A stretch of 64,000 nt of DNA, from NCBI RefSeq assembly GCF_001913155.1, contig NZ_CP018760.1, positions 2,232,001 to 2,296,000 of the forward strand, written 5' to 3'. The first letter of the stretch is position 1. Every line of letters starts with the position of its first letter. A program made the translations under genes and the position numbers. This stretch comes from Maribacter hydrothermalis (GTDB lineage: Bacteria > Bacteroidota > Bacteroidia > Flavobacteriales > Flavobacteriaceae). The notes under the pieces were generated by a model. The model made no database searches. It was not told the DNA's origin and worked only from the letters and a program-made list of their open reading frames with translations. Of the stretch, positions 17,729 to 26,007 are shown in pieces.

Positions 17729-18346
17729 TTAGTTGTTTAGATCTTTAAACCGTTTTAAATCATCAACTCGTATAGCATCCCAAAGTTCGTCAACATTTAT
17801 TCCTTTGCCTTCTAACGTTACATAAAATCGATTGTCGTAGAGAAACCTAAGTTCAGATTGATAATCAGATTTGGTGTCTTCATCTCTATCCGTGCCAAAT
17901 GTTAATATGCCATTTCGTTCTTTTTTTGAATACCTTATGGTGTTATTATACTCGGAGGTTATCTTATTTAGATGTAACATTTTTAAAGGAATTATAGCTC
18001 CCATAACATTTTTGCCAGCAGCATCTAAAATTTCCATTCGTACCATATCTTCTCCAAACATTCCAATAACAGTCTCATCTGAAGAAATTCTAGATTCCTC
18101 TGTGTCTAAGGCTAGGTTGCCCAATTTCCTCGGGAATGCCAGCAGTAATTGCTCCTTAGTTAACAGTGTTTTAGTACCTAATTCTTTTAGAAGAAGATTG
18201 TATTTTTCATTTATATCTTCATTCTTTCCAGTTACTTCGTTTAATATTCCTTCCATAATCTTAGATTCATTTGAATCTGATTTCGGAGTTTCTTTACAAG
18301 CTACTAGTAGCACAATAATTAGGGTTAGATGTATTATTTTTTTCAT
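17729..18346 (-). CDS. Lipoprotein of unknown function (system 1 operon)
   Basis: 205 aa. Lipobox LLVACK with Cys17. The mature part is an alpha/beta domain with no recognised family. It starts 11 nt after the neighbouring lipoprotein gene and ends 11 nt before the DUF3592 gene, tight operon spacing. Confidence 0.72.
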   Translation of the reverse strand: MKKIIHLTLIIVLLVACKETPKSDSNESKIMEGILNEVTGKNEDINEKYNLLLKELGTKTLLTKEQLLLAFPRKLGNLALDTEESRISSDETVIGMFGEDMVRMEILDAAGKNVMGAIIPLKMLHLNKITSEYNNTIRYSKKERNGILTFGTDRDEDTKSDYQSELRFLYDNRFYVTLEGKGINVDELWDAIRVDDLKRFKDLNN

Positions 18347-18357
18347 GTTATACGTTT

Positions 18358-18927
18358 TTATATTTTTCCAATAATGAGTTTTGAAACTTCAATGGCTTTT
18401 TCTTTGTTTTCAGTTGCATTAGTAGAGACTTTAACATGCACATGAAACATAAATTTATTTGATAAAAATGTTAGTTGAGACATTCTTGCATCCCAAACAG
18501 CCGTAGATCCTATATTTGGAATTACTTCTGACTGCTTATAAATTGATGTAGATCTCTTGAACATATCTTCATTTGCATTTTTTACCATCACAATTAAAAC
18601 TTCACTAGGTATAGTTGATTTAATCTCTTGACCTCCAAAAGAAACTGATTTAATTATTTTCCCATCCTCCCATTTAAAAACACAAGTAGGGTACGTATAA
18701 ACAACATCTTTCATTTCTACAGGGTATTCTGTTATTTTAAACATACTTTCCACTTCTTCTTTTGAAATGACATCACAGGGCGAGTTTAGAGCAGATGAAT
18801 TTTTGGATTCAGCACTTTTATCCGCTGTTTTATTTTGAGGTATATTGGTTTTATTCTCTTTGTTATTACATGCAAATAGTAGTGTAGTAAACAAGACAAT
18901 CAGTAAATTGGTTTTCATATTTTTCAT
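18358..18927 (-). CDS. Lipoprotein with CD(V/M)xIS..C domain (system 1)
   Basis: 189 aa from the ATG at 18927; a start at 18918 is also possible, and 18957 is unlikely. Lipobox LLFACN. The mature domain opens with SPCDVISKEEVESMF and has a second Cys in YPTCVFKW. The same arrangement (CDMRISEVAEVLKV...CSFEL) is seen in the lipoprotein at 58136-58759 of system 2, so the two are probably orthologous components. The paired Cys may form a disulfide. Function unknown. Confidence 0.75.
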   Translation of the reverse strand: MKNMKTNLLIVLFTTLLFACNNKENKTNIPQNKTADKSAESKNSSALNSPCDVISKEEVESMFKITEYPVEMKDVVYTYPTCVFKWEDGKIIKSVSFGGQEIKSTIPSEVLIVMVKNANEDMFKRSTSIYKQSEVIPNIGSTAVWDARMSQLTFLSNKFMFHVHVKVSTNATENKEKAIEVSKLIIGKI

Positions 18928-18983
18928 TTTAATTGTTGTAATAATTAGTTCTGGCAAATCAATTATTATTGCATTTTGCTTTT

Positions 18984-21044
18984 TTAGTTTATAAATGATG
19001 GCATTGTAAAGACTTGTGCATTGGGCATGGTTATCTGCTGATTTTCATAGTAATAATAAATAGCTGCCTCGTTTTCAACTAAAGATTCTAATCTTTTTTG
19101 ACTGTCAAAAGTGATCGTAAGCCTTCCTTCGTAAATAAATACTGTTTTTTCAGTTCCAATACCACCACTAATTTTTTTAGCTCGTGGTTCTTTTTCTAAC
19201 ATAGTGATGGTAACTTCAGCTGCAAACGCAGGTATTTTGTGCATTACGGAGCCTTTATTCATCTCCAAGCCTGCAAAATCCATATTTATGGACGAAAGTT
19301 GTGAAACAGCAGTAAACATTTGAATCAATTTGGTTTTTATCCAACCTTTGCCTGGTGCGTTTATATAAATGTAGCCTTCTTCGTCTGAGAACAAGTTTTG
19401 GTTTTCGGCTGGGTAGGTTACTTTTAGACCATAATTATCCGCATCAAAAAACATATTTACAGATGCATCCGATGATTTCATAACAATGCGCATATCGGAG
19501 CTTCCGGTTGACACATTAATCATTTGATACCCATAATTTTCTTCACTAAAATGAAAAAAGCCTTCTAGTTTTACCGAGCTAGTTTTTTTCAAGTCTTTTT
19601 TTAAATTCACCCCCTTAAAAGTAACTAGGGTGGTTTTTTCGTTTTTACCTGCCTTTACTTCTATATCATCATAATAATCGGTATCAGGTAGAAAGGAGAT
19701 ATGATCTAGAACCGTGGTACCATCAACTTTTAATGAGAAGCTCATGCCTTTGTCTTGTATTTCTTGTGTGGTATACCCTAAAAATTCTAAAGTAAAACTG
19801 GCTTTTTCAGGTTGGTCATCTTCCAGAATACCCTCAAAAGGATAAACTACGCCATCTTGCAACTCGTTCTTTGTTTTTTCATCAATAAAACTTATAGGTT
19901 CTATAATATGCATTGCGTTGCCTTTGGTAGCCATTTTTAAATACGTATACACTTCAATAGAATCGCCTCTTTTTTCTTCGCTTTCGAAAGTGCGTAAATT
20001 CTTTTTCAGTACATCGGGAACATTTTCGAATGCTGTTGGTGAAGTTTCACCATATTGCAACATGCGGTCATACATACTATTAAATGCTTTTTTTGCATCG
20101 GTAGCAATTACGTTATTATGCCAATAGAAAAGTTGACCATTTTGTAATATATTATCAAAAGTGGTCTCTACATCGCCACGCTGACCCAACTGACAAGCAC
20201 TCAAAATAAAAAGCTTATTATTTACATCTGGATATGCCGCTGCAAAAAACGCCGGAGTTAAAAAAATTTCTGTTGGAGTAAATGCTAAACCAGAAACATT
20301 TTTTAAAGATTCTTGTAGTTCTCTTCTTCTTTCATCAGAGGTAAATGTTATTCCTGTTGCAATGTAGGATTGGCAATTGGTTGTCATGGTAATTATTTCG
20401 CCCTCTATGTTACAGGTCTGTGAGCCATGTGTGCCTAAATGAACAACGTCATAATCATTAAAAGATAAATAGTCTTCTATGGTAATTGTTTGCTCCGTTT
20501 TGCTCGAGTTTGCTTTTGAAGTTATTCCGCCTCTATAATTTTTATTCGTTTTTAATTTTTCTAATGGTACTAGAACATCGCTAGTGGTTGCGAAATGCCA
20601 CGCATAGGGCGATAATAGTAAGGCTTTTTTATTCTGTCTATTTTCCCCGCGCTGTGCACCAACAACATTGGCGTTATTCTCGTCTACTTTTGGAGGATTA
20701 AGCATCGTCATTGAGGGCATAGAGTTACTAGTCCCTCCCTTCGTTATTGATGAAAACTCCTTGAGTTTAATTAACATTGTAGGCCCATTTTTAAGCCTAA
20801 AACTCAACAATTCATCGCCTACACCAATTTCTTGTACTTCAGGAATTTGGCGAAGCTCTTTTACCAAATTATCCACTGGTTTTAATTGTATGGTATCTAA
20901 AATGGTAAAACCTTTTTGAATAACAGAATCTGGCATTTTTGAAAAATCTTCCAAAATGCCATTAATATTACCTGAATTATCTTTTTTGCCGTCATTGCAT
21001 GAAAACAATAAGAATGAAATTAGAATTAGGAATATGTTTCGCAT
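18984..21044 (-). CDS. Lipoprotein with divergent caspase/CHAT-like His-Cys dyad (system 1)
   Basis: 686 aa. Lipobox LLFSC (Cys16). The middle (about 140-340) looks like a caspase-fold peptidase: YDVVHLGTHGS puts a His at 206 and KLFILSACQLGQ puts a Cys at 284, the same motif pair as CHAT proteins (H-x-x-TH, L-SAC). The C-terminal half (about 390-686) is beta-rich and may bind a partner. Family assignment rests on the dyad alone and is moderate. It lies in the same operon as the OmpA-type protein and 5 kb from a canonical TPR-CHAT gene. Confidence 0.65.
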   Translation of the reverse strand: MRNIFLILISFLLFSCNDGKKDNSGNINGILEDFSKMPDSVIQKGFTILDTIQLKPVDNLVKELRQIPEVQEIGVGDELLSFRLKNGPTMLIKLKEFSSITKGGTSNSMPSMTMLNPPKVDENNANVVGAQRGENRQNKKALLLSPYAWHFATTSDVLVPLEKLKTNKNYRGGITSKANSSKTEQTITIEDYLSFNDYDVVHLGTHGSQTCNIEGEIITMTTNCQSYIATGITFTSDERRRELQESLKNVSGLAFTPTEIFLTPAFFAAAYPDVNNKLFILSACQLGQRGDVETTFDNILQNGQLFYWHNNVIATDAKKAFNSMYDRMLQYGETSPTAFENVPDVLKKNLRTFESEEKRGDSIEVYTYLKMATKGNAMHIIEPISFIDEKTKNELQDGVVYPFEGILEDDQPEKASFTLEFLGYTTQEIQDKGMSFSLKVDGTTVLDHISFLPDTDYYDDIEVKAGKNEKTTLVTFKGVNLKKDLKKTSSVKLEGFFHFSEENYGYQMINVSTGSSDMRIVMKSSDASVNMFFDADNYGLKVTYPAENQNLFSDEEGYIYINAPGKGWIKTKLIQMFTAVSQLSSINMDFAGLEMNKGSVMHKIPAFAAEVTITMLEKEPRAKKISGGIGTEKTVFIYEGRLTITFDSQKRLESLVENEAAIYYYYENQQITMPNAQVFTMPSFIN

Positions 21045-21055
21045 TAGAATTTTAT

Positions 21056-21823
21056 TTAGAAGATTTTTACTGATGGCTTTGCTGATGAAGTTCGATGAGC
21101 CGAAATACTAGGTTTTTTATCATCACTAAACCACATATATCCTGTAAAATCATCGATTTTTAGTGCCCCATATTCAACTATCATAAAACCCACGTCCCAG
21201 CCATTAGCTTGATAAATAGTGCCTTCAAAAACCGCAGGTTTATCGCTACTGAAATATCCTTTTACATCATAACTTTTAATAGTGCCATCTACTTTAACAG
21301 AAATTTTCGCATATACCTTAGTTATACTATTTTTCTTTTCACCGGTATCCAATATTTTAAAGATATCCCCGTTTGTAGACTCCCAAGTTCCCGTCCACGT
21401 AGGGTTGGCTACAGTTGGTAGATTAGGCGATACAATTACTGGCAAAACTGTTCCCCAAACTTTTACACCGTTCCAATTATCGGAACCCCATTTTGTGTCG
21501 GTTTCTGATTTATGGTATCCATCAAATTTTGTTTTATCGTCAGAAAGTATAAACCGGAACTCCCCTTTTTTTCCAAGACTGTTTTGGTAAGGCGCTCTAT
21601 CTAAGCGCGTATACTTGCCTATAAGCACACCATCTTGCTCTCTTGCATCTATTAATTGTCCTTTAGGAAAGGTTCCAGCATAAGCGCGGCCATTTTTAGT
21701 TATGGTTACTTTGCCATATTTAGTATCCCATGCTCCGGACCATGAATCTGTCTGTGCATACATTGAAAATGATAGTAAGAAAACAACGCTCACTGTTGCT
21801 AAAATTTTAAATGAATTTTTCAT
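21056..21823 (-). CDS. Secreted beta-rich protein of unknown function (system 1)
   Basis: 255 aa, signal peptide about 1-23 (ending MYAQ). Two similar halves are suggested by W-x-G-x-W-(D/E) starts (SWSGAWDTKYGKVTI near 27, TWTGTWESTNGDIFKI near 142), each followed by beta strands, as in lipocalin- or avidin-like repeats. No catalytic motif. Operon member, 18 nt from the upstream gene. Confidence 0.7.
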   Translation of the reverse strand: MKNSFKILATVSVVFLLSFSMYAQTDSWSGAWDTKYGKVTITKNGRAYAGTFPKGQLIDAREQDGVLIGKYTRLDRAPYQNSLGKKGEFRFILSDDKTKFDGYHKSETDTKWGSDNWNGVKVWGTVLPVIVSPNLPTVANPTWTGTWESTNGDIFKILDTGEKKNSITKVYAKISVKVDGTIKSYDVKGYFSSDKPAVFEGTIYQANGWDVGFMIVEYGALKIDDFTGYMWFSDDKKPSISAHRTSSAKPSVKIF

Positions 21824-21841
21824 GATTGCTTTTTTATTTGT

Positions 21842-22936
21842 TTATTCTTTAGTTACAATAACACTGTTTACTTGGGCATTAAAAACTCCGCTCGTTAATT
21901 TAGTAGCTATCCCATTTTTCCAAATGGTTGCAATTTTATCTTCACTACCACCTACATAAATATTGTCTTCTAGCGCAAAAACGGATGTTGCTGTGGCATC
22001 TTTACCAGTAAGTGATAGAGGTTCTAAAGGAAAATTATTTTTCCAAAGTGTAGCAACCCTATTCTGCTCTGAATCTGTTATGGACCCTACAGCATACACA
22101 TCTTTATCTGTGGCATATACCGCATTGGCCGTTCCATTTGTAGAGCCGTTAGATAGTTGTGTGGGAACACCATTTTCCCATATGTAGGCCACACTTTTTC
22201 CATTTTTAGATTGAGAACCAATAACATATAGATTAGACCCTGACACAAAAATTTGATTTGCCGTTGAACCATTTTTATTATCGCCCAATGAAGTTGGTAC
22301 ACCATTTTTCCAGATTTTGGCAACAAAAATTTTTGTTATGGGGTCTTCTTCATAGCCAGCAACATATACATCATTTCCAGTTACAAATACAGAGGTTGCC
22401 CAGGAGTGATTTTTGCTTTGGCTTAAAATCACCGATTTACCGTTTATCCATAATGTAGCCACGTATAGTTCACCATTTATAATTGGATAAACCTCCTTAC
22501 CAGCCGCATAGACTGTATCTTTTGAAACAAATATGGATGAAAGAAATGCCACCCTAGATCCATCGCTTTGTGGAGATTTCACTCCATTCTTCCAAATGGT
22601 AGCAATGTTGGTTGTTCCATTATTTTCATAGCCACCGATATAGACATCTTTATCCACCAAAAAAACTGAGTTTGCATAAGCGTTATTTGCTCCGTTAGTA
22701 AGTGAAGTTGCTACTCCGTTTTTCCAAAATTTTGCAATGTTTTTTATTCCGTCAGATTCAAATCCAACGGCATAAACATCAGTTGTAAGTTCTGGTTCCG
22801 GTTGTGGTTCGGGTGCTGGTTTAGGTTGTGTTTCTTCTATAACAATTTGTACTGGTTGACTATCATCATCTTTATTACAAGAAAGTATAAAGCCCAAAAG
22901 AAAAAATAGGAGCGAACGTTTTATTATGGTTTTCAT
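21842..22936 (-). CDS. Beta-propeller-like lipoprotein with tandem repeats (system 1)
   Basis: 364 aa. Lipobox FILSCN (Cys20), then a Pro/Glu linker, then about seven repeats of roughly 45 residues with consensus VYAxGxExxxxxxxATxWKNGxxxxLxxG...ANSVFVxxxDVY. The spacing and repeat number fit a seven-bladed beta-propeller, usually a protein- or ligand-binding surface. Lipid-anchored, probably outer membrane. It sits between the DUF4870-like and secreted genes of system 1. Confidence 0.78.
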   Translation of the reverse strand: MKTIIKRSLLFFLLGFILSCNKDDDSQPVQIVIEETQPKPAPEPQPEPELTTDVYAVGFESDGIKNIAKFWKNGVATSLTNGANNAYANSVFLVDKDVYIGGYENNGTTNIATIWKNGVKSPQSDGSRVAFLSSIFVSKDTVYAAGKEVYPIINGELYVATLWINGKSVILSQSKNHSWATSVFVTGNDVYVAGYEEDPITKIFVAKIWKNGVPTSLGDNKNGSTANQIFVSGSNLYVIGSQSKNGKSVAYIWENGVPTQLSNGSTNGTANAVYATDKDVYAVGSITDSEQNRVATLWKNNFPLEPLSLTGKDATATSVFALEDNIYVGGSEDKIATIWKNGIATKLTSGVFNAQVNSVIVTKE

Positions 22937-22949
22937 GATTGGTATGTTT

Positions 22950-23294
22950 TTAAATGTTTTTCAACCATTCTTTATATTTTTCACCTAAAAAAGGTACTGG
23001 TGTTTCTTTTCCGTTAATGGCATTCATAAGTCCCATAACCCACATGTAGAGGAGTACAAAAATTCCCAAGATGTTTATAATCCATCCTATAATCGGAATC
23101 ATACCTATTATACCAAGTGCCAAACCCGTTGCTGCCAAGCCTACTGATTGTCTTATGTGGTAGCTAGCAAAGGCATCTTTTTTTTCGTTATTCATGACAA
23201 AGGCGATTATTAATCCTATAATGGTGATATAGGCTATGGTCGCTATTTTTTTACCTTCGTCAGCTACTGCAATACTGTTATTTGTTGTTTCCAT
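22950..23294 (-). CDS. DUF4870/Tic20-like small membrane protein (system 1)
   Basis: 114 aa with three hydrophobic helices (about 17-34, 52-70, 73-92). Contains the family-typical YHIRQSVGLA after helix 1 and a C-terminal VPFLGEKY. Inner membrane; function unknown. It is 11 nt downstream of the OmpA-type gene, so it is a close operon partner. Confidence 0.8.
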   Translation of the reverse strand: METTNNSIAVADEGKKIATIAYITIIGLIIAFVMNNEKKDAFASYHIRQSVGLAATGLALGIIGMIPIIGWIINILGIFVLLYMWVMGLMNAINGKETPVPFLGEKYKEWLKNI

Positions 23295-23305
23295 GTTGTA
23301 AGGTT

Positions 23306-24616
23306 TTATATTTTAATAAATTCTACTCTTCGGTTATTTGCTCTTCCTTTTTCAGTGTTGTTATTATCAACAGCTTCTGTTTCCCCTTTACCTATAAACT
23401 GTAGTTTATCTTCATTGATGCCAAACTCCTCTATCAGAATTTGACGTACAGAAGCCGCTCTTTTTTCAGAAAGGGTTTGATTGTAATTGTCATCACCTTG
23501 GTTATCTGTGTGCCCAACTATTTGTATGTTGATGTCCGGGTTATCGCGTAACATATTGGCGATGTCTAATAATATGCCGTACGATTCTTTTTTTACGGTT
23601 GCAGCCGCAGTATCAAAATAGATGCCTGTAGTGCTGAATTTTCCGTTTTTAAGCAGAAGGGAACGTAAGTCTTCGGTAGATTCGGAAATTCTGAAATTTG
23701 ATATTCCTACAAAGTGGTCTGATTCAGGAATAATGTCTAAAGCTTCAATTAAAAAATACTTACCTGTACTTTCTTGAATTAAATTGGGAGAGTCGATTAC
23801 TTTTTCTTCGTTCACCCACATTCTCAGCCTTTTTTTATTTACCGCGATGGAGATATGAATGGTGCTATTTAAATATTCCATAAATGATCTATCGATAGTG
23901 CTACCAACTCTCATTTCAGCTCCCCAATTAGAAACTTGACTTACGTTAAAACCACCAGATGAAAGCAAAATTTCTACTACCGATAAAATGCCTCCGCTAC
24001 CACCAGCGTATGATTTTTTGGACAATAATGTAAAAAAGAGTTTACTACTTGGTTTTCCTGTACCATAGCCATTATTGACTAAATCAAATTCTATGGTATA
24101 ATTTTCTGGTAATATATTTTCCATTGTTGGTAAATACCCAGAACGCCTTACAATAGATAGCCATTTATCTTCAGAACCTTTAATTGTCACTACTTCTCCA
24201 GAACCTCCTGTTTCCCAATTGGCAGGAAAATCACCTAAGGCATCCGTTTTAAAATCATCGTAAAACAATAGCTTGTTTCCGGGGACAAAAGTGAAATTGC
24301 TATAGATTCCAAATTGATTATCCGATGAGTTACTGTTCGTAATTTCACCCTCTTCATAAATACCATCGGATTCTCCATGATCATTTTTAGTTGTTTTTTT
24401 GTTCTTCTTCTTTTTGCCGCCTCTTTTCCCATCTAAAATGGTGTCCATGGTTTTTTCGGTTTCTTTGTTTACTTTTTGTTCTGTTTTTCGAATGACCGCT
24501 TCCTTTGCGGCATCTTCTGCTCGTTCACCAAGTCTTTTTAGGAATTGAGCTTCTAATTCTTGTACGTTTCCTACAAGTGCCATTAAGAAAAGTACCGTGA
24601 TTGCTAATTTTCGCAT
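23306..24616 (-). CDS. OmpA-family surface protein, first gene of the system 1 operon
   Basis: 436 aa. Signal peptide (about 1-23), a charged helix FLKRLGERAEDAAKEAV followed by Lys-rich sequence, a lectin/laminin-G-like beta domain (about 115-300) and a C-terminal OmpA peptidoglycan-binding domain (about 325-436: IVGHTDNQGDDNYNQTLSEKRA, GKGE, NRRVEFI). It anchors to peptidoglycan from the periplasm. The N-terminal helix is shared with the DUF4412 protein of system 2. Its ATG lies 24 nt after a candidate ECF promoter (24641-24670). Confidence 0.88.
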   Translation of the reverse strand: MRKLAITVLFLMALVGNVQELEAQFLKRLGERAEDAAKEAVIRKTEQKVNKETEKTMDTILDGKRGGKKKKNKKTTKNDHGESDGIYEEGEITNSNSSDNQFGIYSNFTFVPGNKLLFYDDFKTDALGDFPANWETGGSGEVVTIKGSEDKWLSIVRRSGYLPTMENILPENYTIEFDLVNNGYGTGKPSSKLFFTLLSKKSYAGGSGGILSVVEILLSSGGFNVSQVSNWGAEMRVGSTIDRSFMEYLNSTIHISIAVNKKRLRMWVNEEKVIDSPNLIQESTGKYFLIEALDIIPESDHFVGISNFRISESTEDLRSLLLKNGKFSTTGIYFDTAAATVKKESYGILLDIANMLRDNPDINIQIVGHTDNQGDDNYNQTLSEKRAASVRQILIEEFGINEDKLQFIGKGETEAVDNNNTEKGRANNRRVEFIKI

Positions 24617-24640
24617 GATTTATATGTTTTTCATTTATCT

Positions 24641-24670
24641 TTAGTCAGGGCAAAAATTGCATTGTTAACA
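24641..24670 (-). promoter_or_regulatory. Candidate ECF-sigma promoter, system 1 (OmpA operon)
   Basis: On the minus strand: TGTTAAC, 17 nt, GACTAA, then 24 nt to the ATG at 24616. The identical arrangement precedes the system 1 lipoprotein gene (29553-29582). Proposed -35 and -10 elements for the neighbouring sigma factor; inference. Confidence 0.55.
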
Positions 24671-24729
24671 TTTTATTTTAAAAAATAACACCGATTGTAA
24701 TTTCACCTAAAGATTTCCAAAAAGAGTAG

Positions 24730-25275
24730 ATGGAAGAAAACCATATAAAAGCACTAAAAACGGGAGACCCTTTAGCAGTAAGTAAGCTTTACAATAGCCA
24801 AAGGGAGGCTTTTTTAAATTTTGGAAAAAAGTATGGACTATCTTATGATGACTTATCGGATATTTATCAAGAAGCTTTTATAGCATTGAGAAAGCATGCT
24901 TTAAACGATAAATTAAGTTCCGTAAATAGCTCTTTAAAAACATACCTTTTTGGTATTGGAAAGTTTATGATTTTTGACCTATTAAAGGAAAAGAAGAGAA
25001 CTACTTCTTATGAACCATCAAAAAGTGGAATACATGATGCAATTGAAATTATTTCTACGGAAAACAATGAAAACGAATTAAGTCATGAACAAGGTCTTTT
25101 AAATACCTATTTTAAAAAATTAGGAAAAAAATGTCAAGAAGTGTTAACCTTGTTCTATTCTAGAGGACTAAGTATTGATGAAATTGTGGAACATTCAGAT
25201 TATACCGATAGCAGTGTTGTAAGAAGTCAAAAATCTAGATGTTTAAAAACCCTGAAAGACATGATTAAATCGTAG
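24730..25275 (+). CDS. ECF-type RNA polymerase sigma factor, system 1
   Basis: 181 aa. Sigma-2 region at about 8-90 (DLSDIYQEAFIALRKHAL, SLKTYLFGIGKFMIFDLL) and sigma-4 helix-turn-helix at about 118-180 (KKCQEVLTLFYSRGLSIDEIV, SQKSRCLKTLKDMI). It directs core polymerase to a dedicated promoter set, probably TGTTAAC-N17-GACTAA. The anti-sigma gene starts 3 nt after its stop. It is a clear paralogue of the sigma factor at 48042-48614. Divergent from the OmpA operon. Confidence 0.92.
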   Translation: MEENHIKALKTGDPLAVSKLYNSQREAFLNFGKKYGLSYDDLSDIYQEAFIALRKHALNDKLSSVNSSLKTYLFGIGKFMIFDLLKEKKRTTSYEPSKSGIHDAIEIISTENNENELSHEQGLLNTYFKKLGKKCQEVLTLFYSRGLSIDEIVEHSDYTDSSVVRSQKSRCLKTLKDMIKS

Positions 25276-25278
25276 CCT

Positions 25279-26007
25279 ATGACAAAGCAAGAAGATTTAA
25301 TTGAAAAATATATTCTTAACAAACTAAGTTCTGAAGAAGTATTGCTGGTTGAAGATCTCCTAAAAAACGATGCAGAATTTATTGCTGAATATAACTTTCA
25401 ATCCAATTTAAAAACGGCCATTAAGAAAGAGGATGATGATAATTTTAGAAATTTAATTTCAGAATTAGAATCGAAAGCTAGAAGTAAAGATTCATTACCT
25501 CGCCGTTCATATGTAAAGTGGATGGCAGCGGCCAGTATAATTCTACTTTTAGGGTTAAGTTATTTCTTGACTTTAAATCAAAAGACCTCTACAGATGACT
25601 TATTTGTAAGTTATTTTGAGCCCTACCGTAATGTGGTACAGCCCATGCAAAGAGGTAATGAACAGCAAGATGAAAAAAGCCTTGCCTTTTTAGCCTATGA
25701 GAAAGGGGAATATGATAAAGCAATAACTTTATTTTCAAATTTGTATTCTGATACGAAAGAACCTTATTATTTGTTTTATAAAGCCAATGCCTTGTTAAAA
25801 TTAGAAAAGGCTAAAGAAGCAGTTCCGTTATTGTTAGAACATTTAAAAACTACAGATACATTAACAGAAAAAACGAAATGGTATTTAGCCCTTGCGTATT
25901 TAAGGCTTAATGATGTTCCTAATGCTAAATTAACATTGGAAAAAGTTATTTCCGATGGTAATTATAAAACTATGGAAGCACAAAAACTACTTAAAGAGTT
26001 TAAATAG
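25279..26007 (+). CDS. Membrane anti-sigma factor with periplasmic TPRs, system 1
   Basis: 242 aa. The cytoplasmic N-terminus (1-78) has the acidic helical anti-sigma pattern (LIEKYILNKLSSEEVLLVEDLL), one membrane helix follows at about 80-98, and the C-terminal periplasmic part (about 130-242) reads as three TPRs (EKGEYDKAITLFSNLY). It is expected to hold the sigma factor at the membrane. Its last 21 nt overlap, tail to tail, the CHAT gene on the other strand (25987-26007). Paralogue: 48611-49348. Confidence 0.85.
   Translation: MTKQEDLIEKYILNKLSSEEVLLVEDLLKNDAEFIAEYNFQSNLKTAIKKEDDDNFRNLISELESKARSKDSLPRRSYVKWMAAASIILLLGLSYFLTLNQKTSTDDLFVSYFEPYRNVVQPMQRGNEQQDEKSLAFLAYEKGEYDKAITLFSNLYSDTKEPYYLFYKANALLKLEKAKEAVPLLLEHLKTTDTLTEKTKWYLALAYLRLNDVPNAKLTLEKVISDGNYKTMEAQKLLKEFK

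Noticed and set aside
22793..22880. CRISPR-like or tandem DNA repeat
   Set aside because: The repeats here and through 21842-22936 are protein-level propeller and Pro-Glu repeats with no constant DNA unit and spacer pattern.
24664..24669. GTTAAC on the plus strand as promoter of the system 1 sigma gene
   Set aside because: The downstream GACTAA or CATTAA element is missing at the expected spacing, and the 6-mer alone is common in AT-rich DNA.
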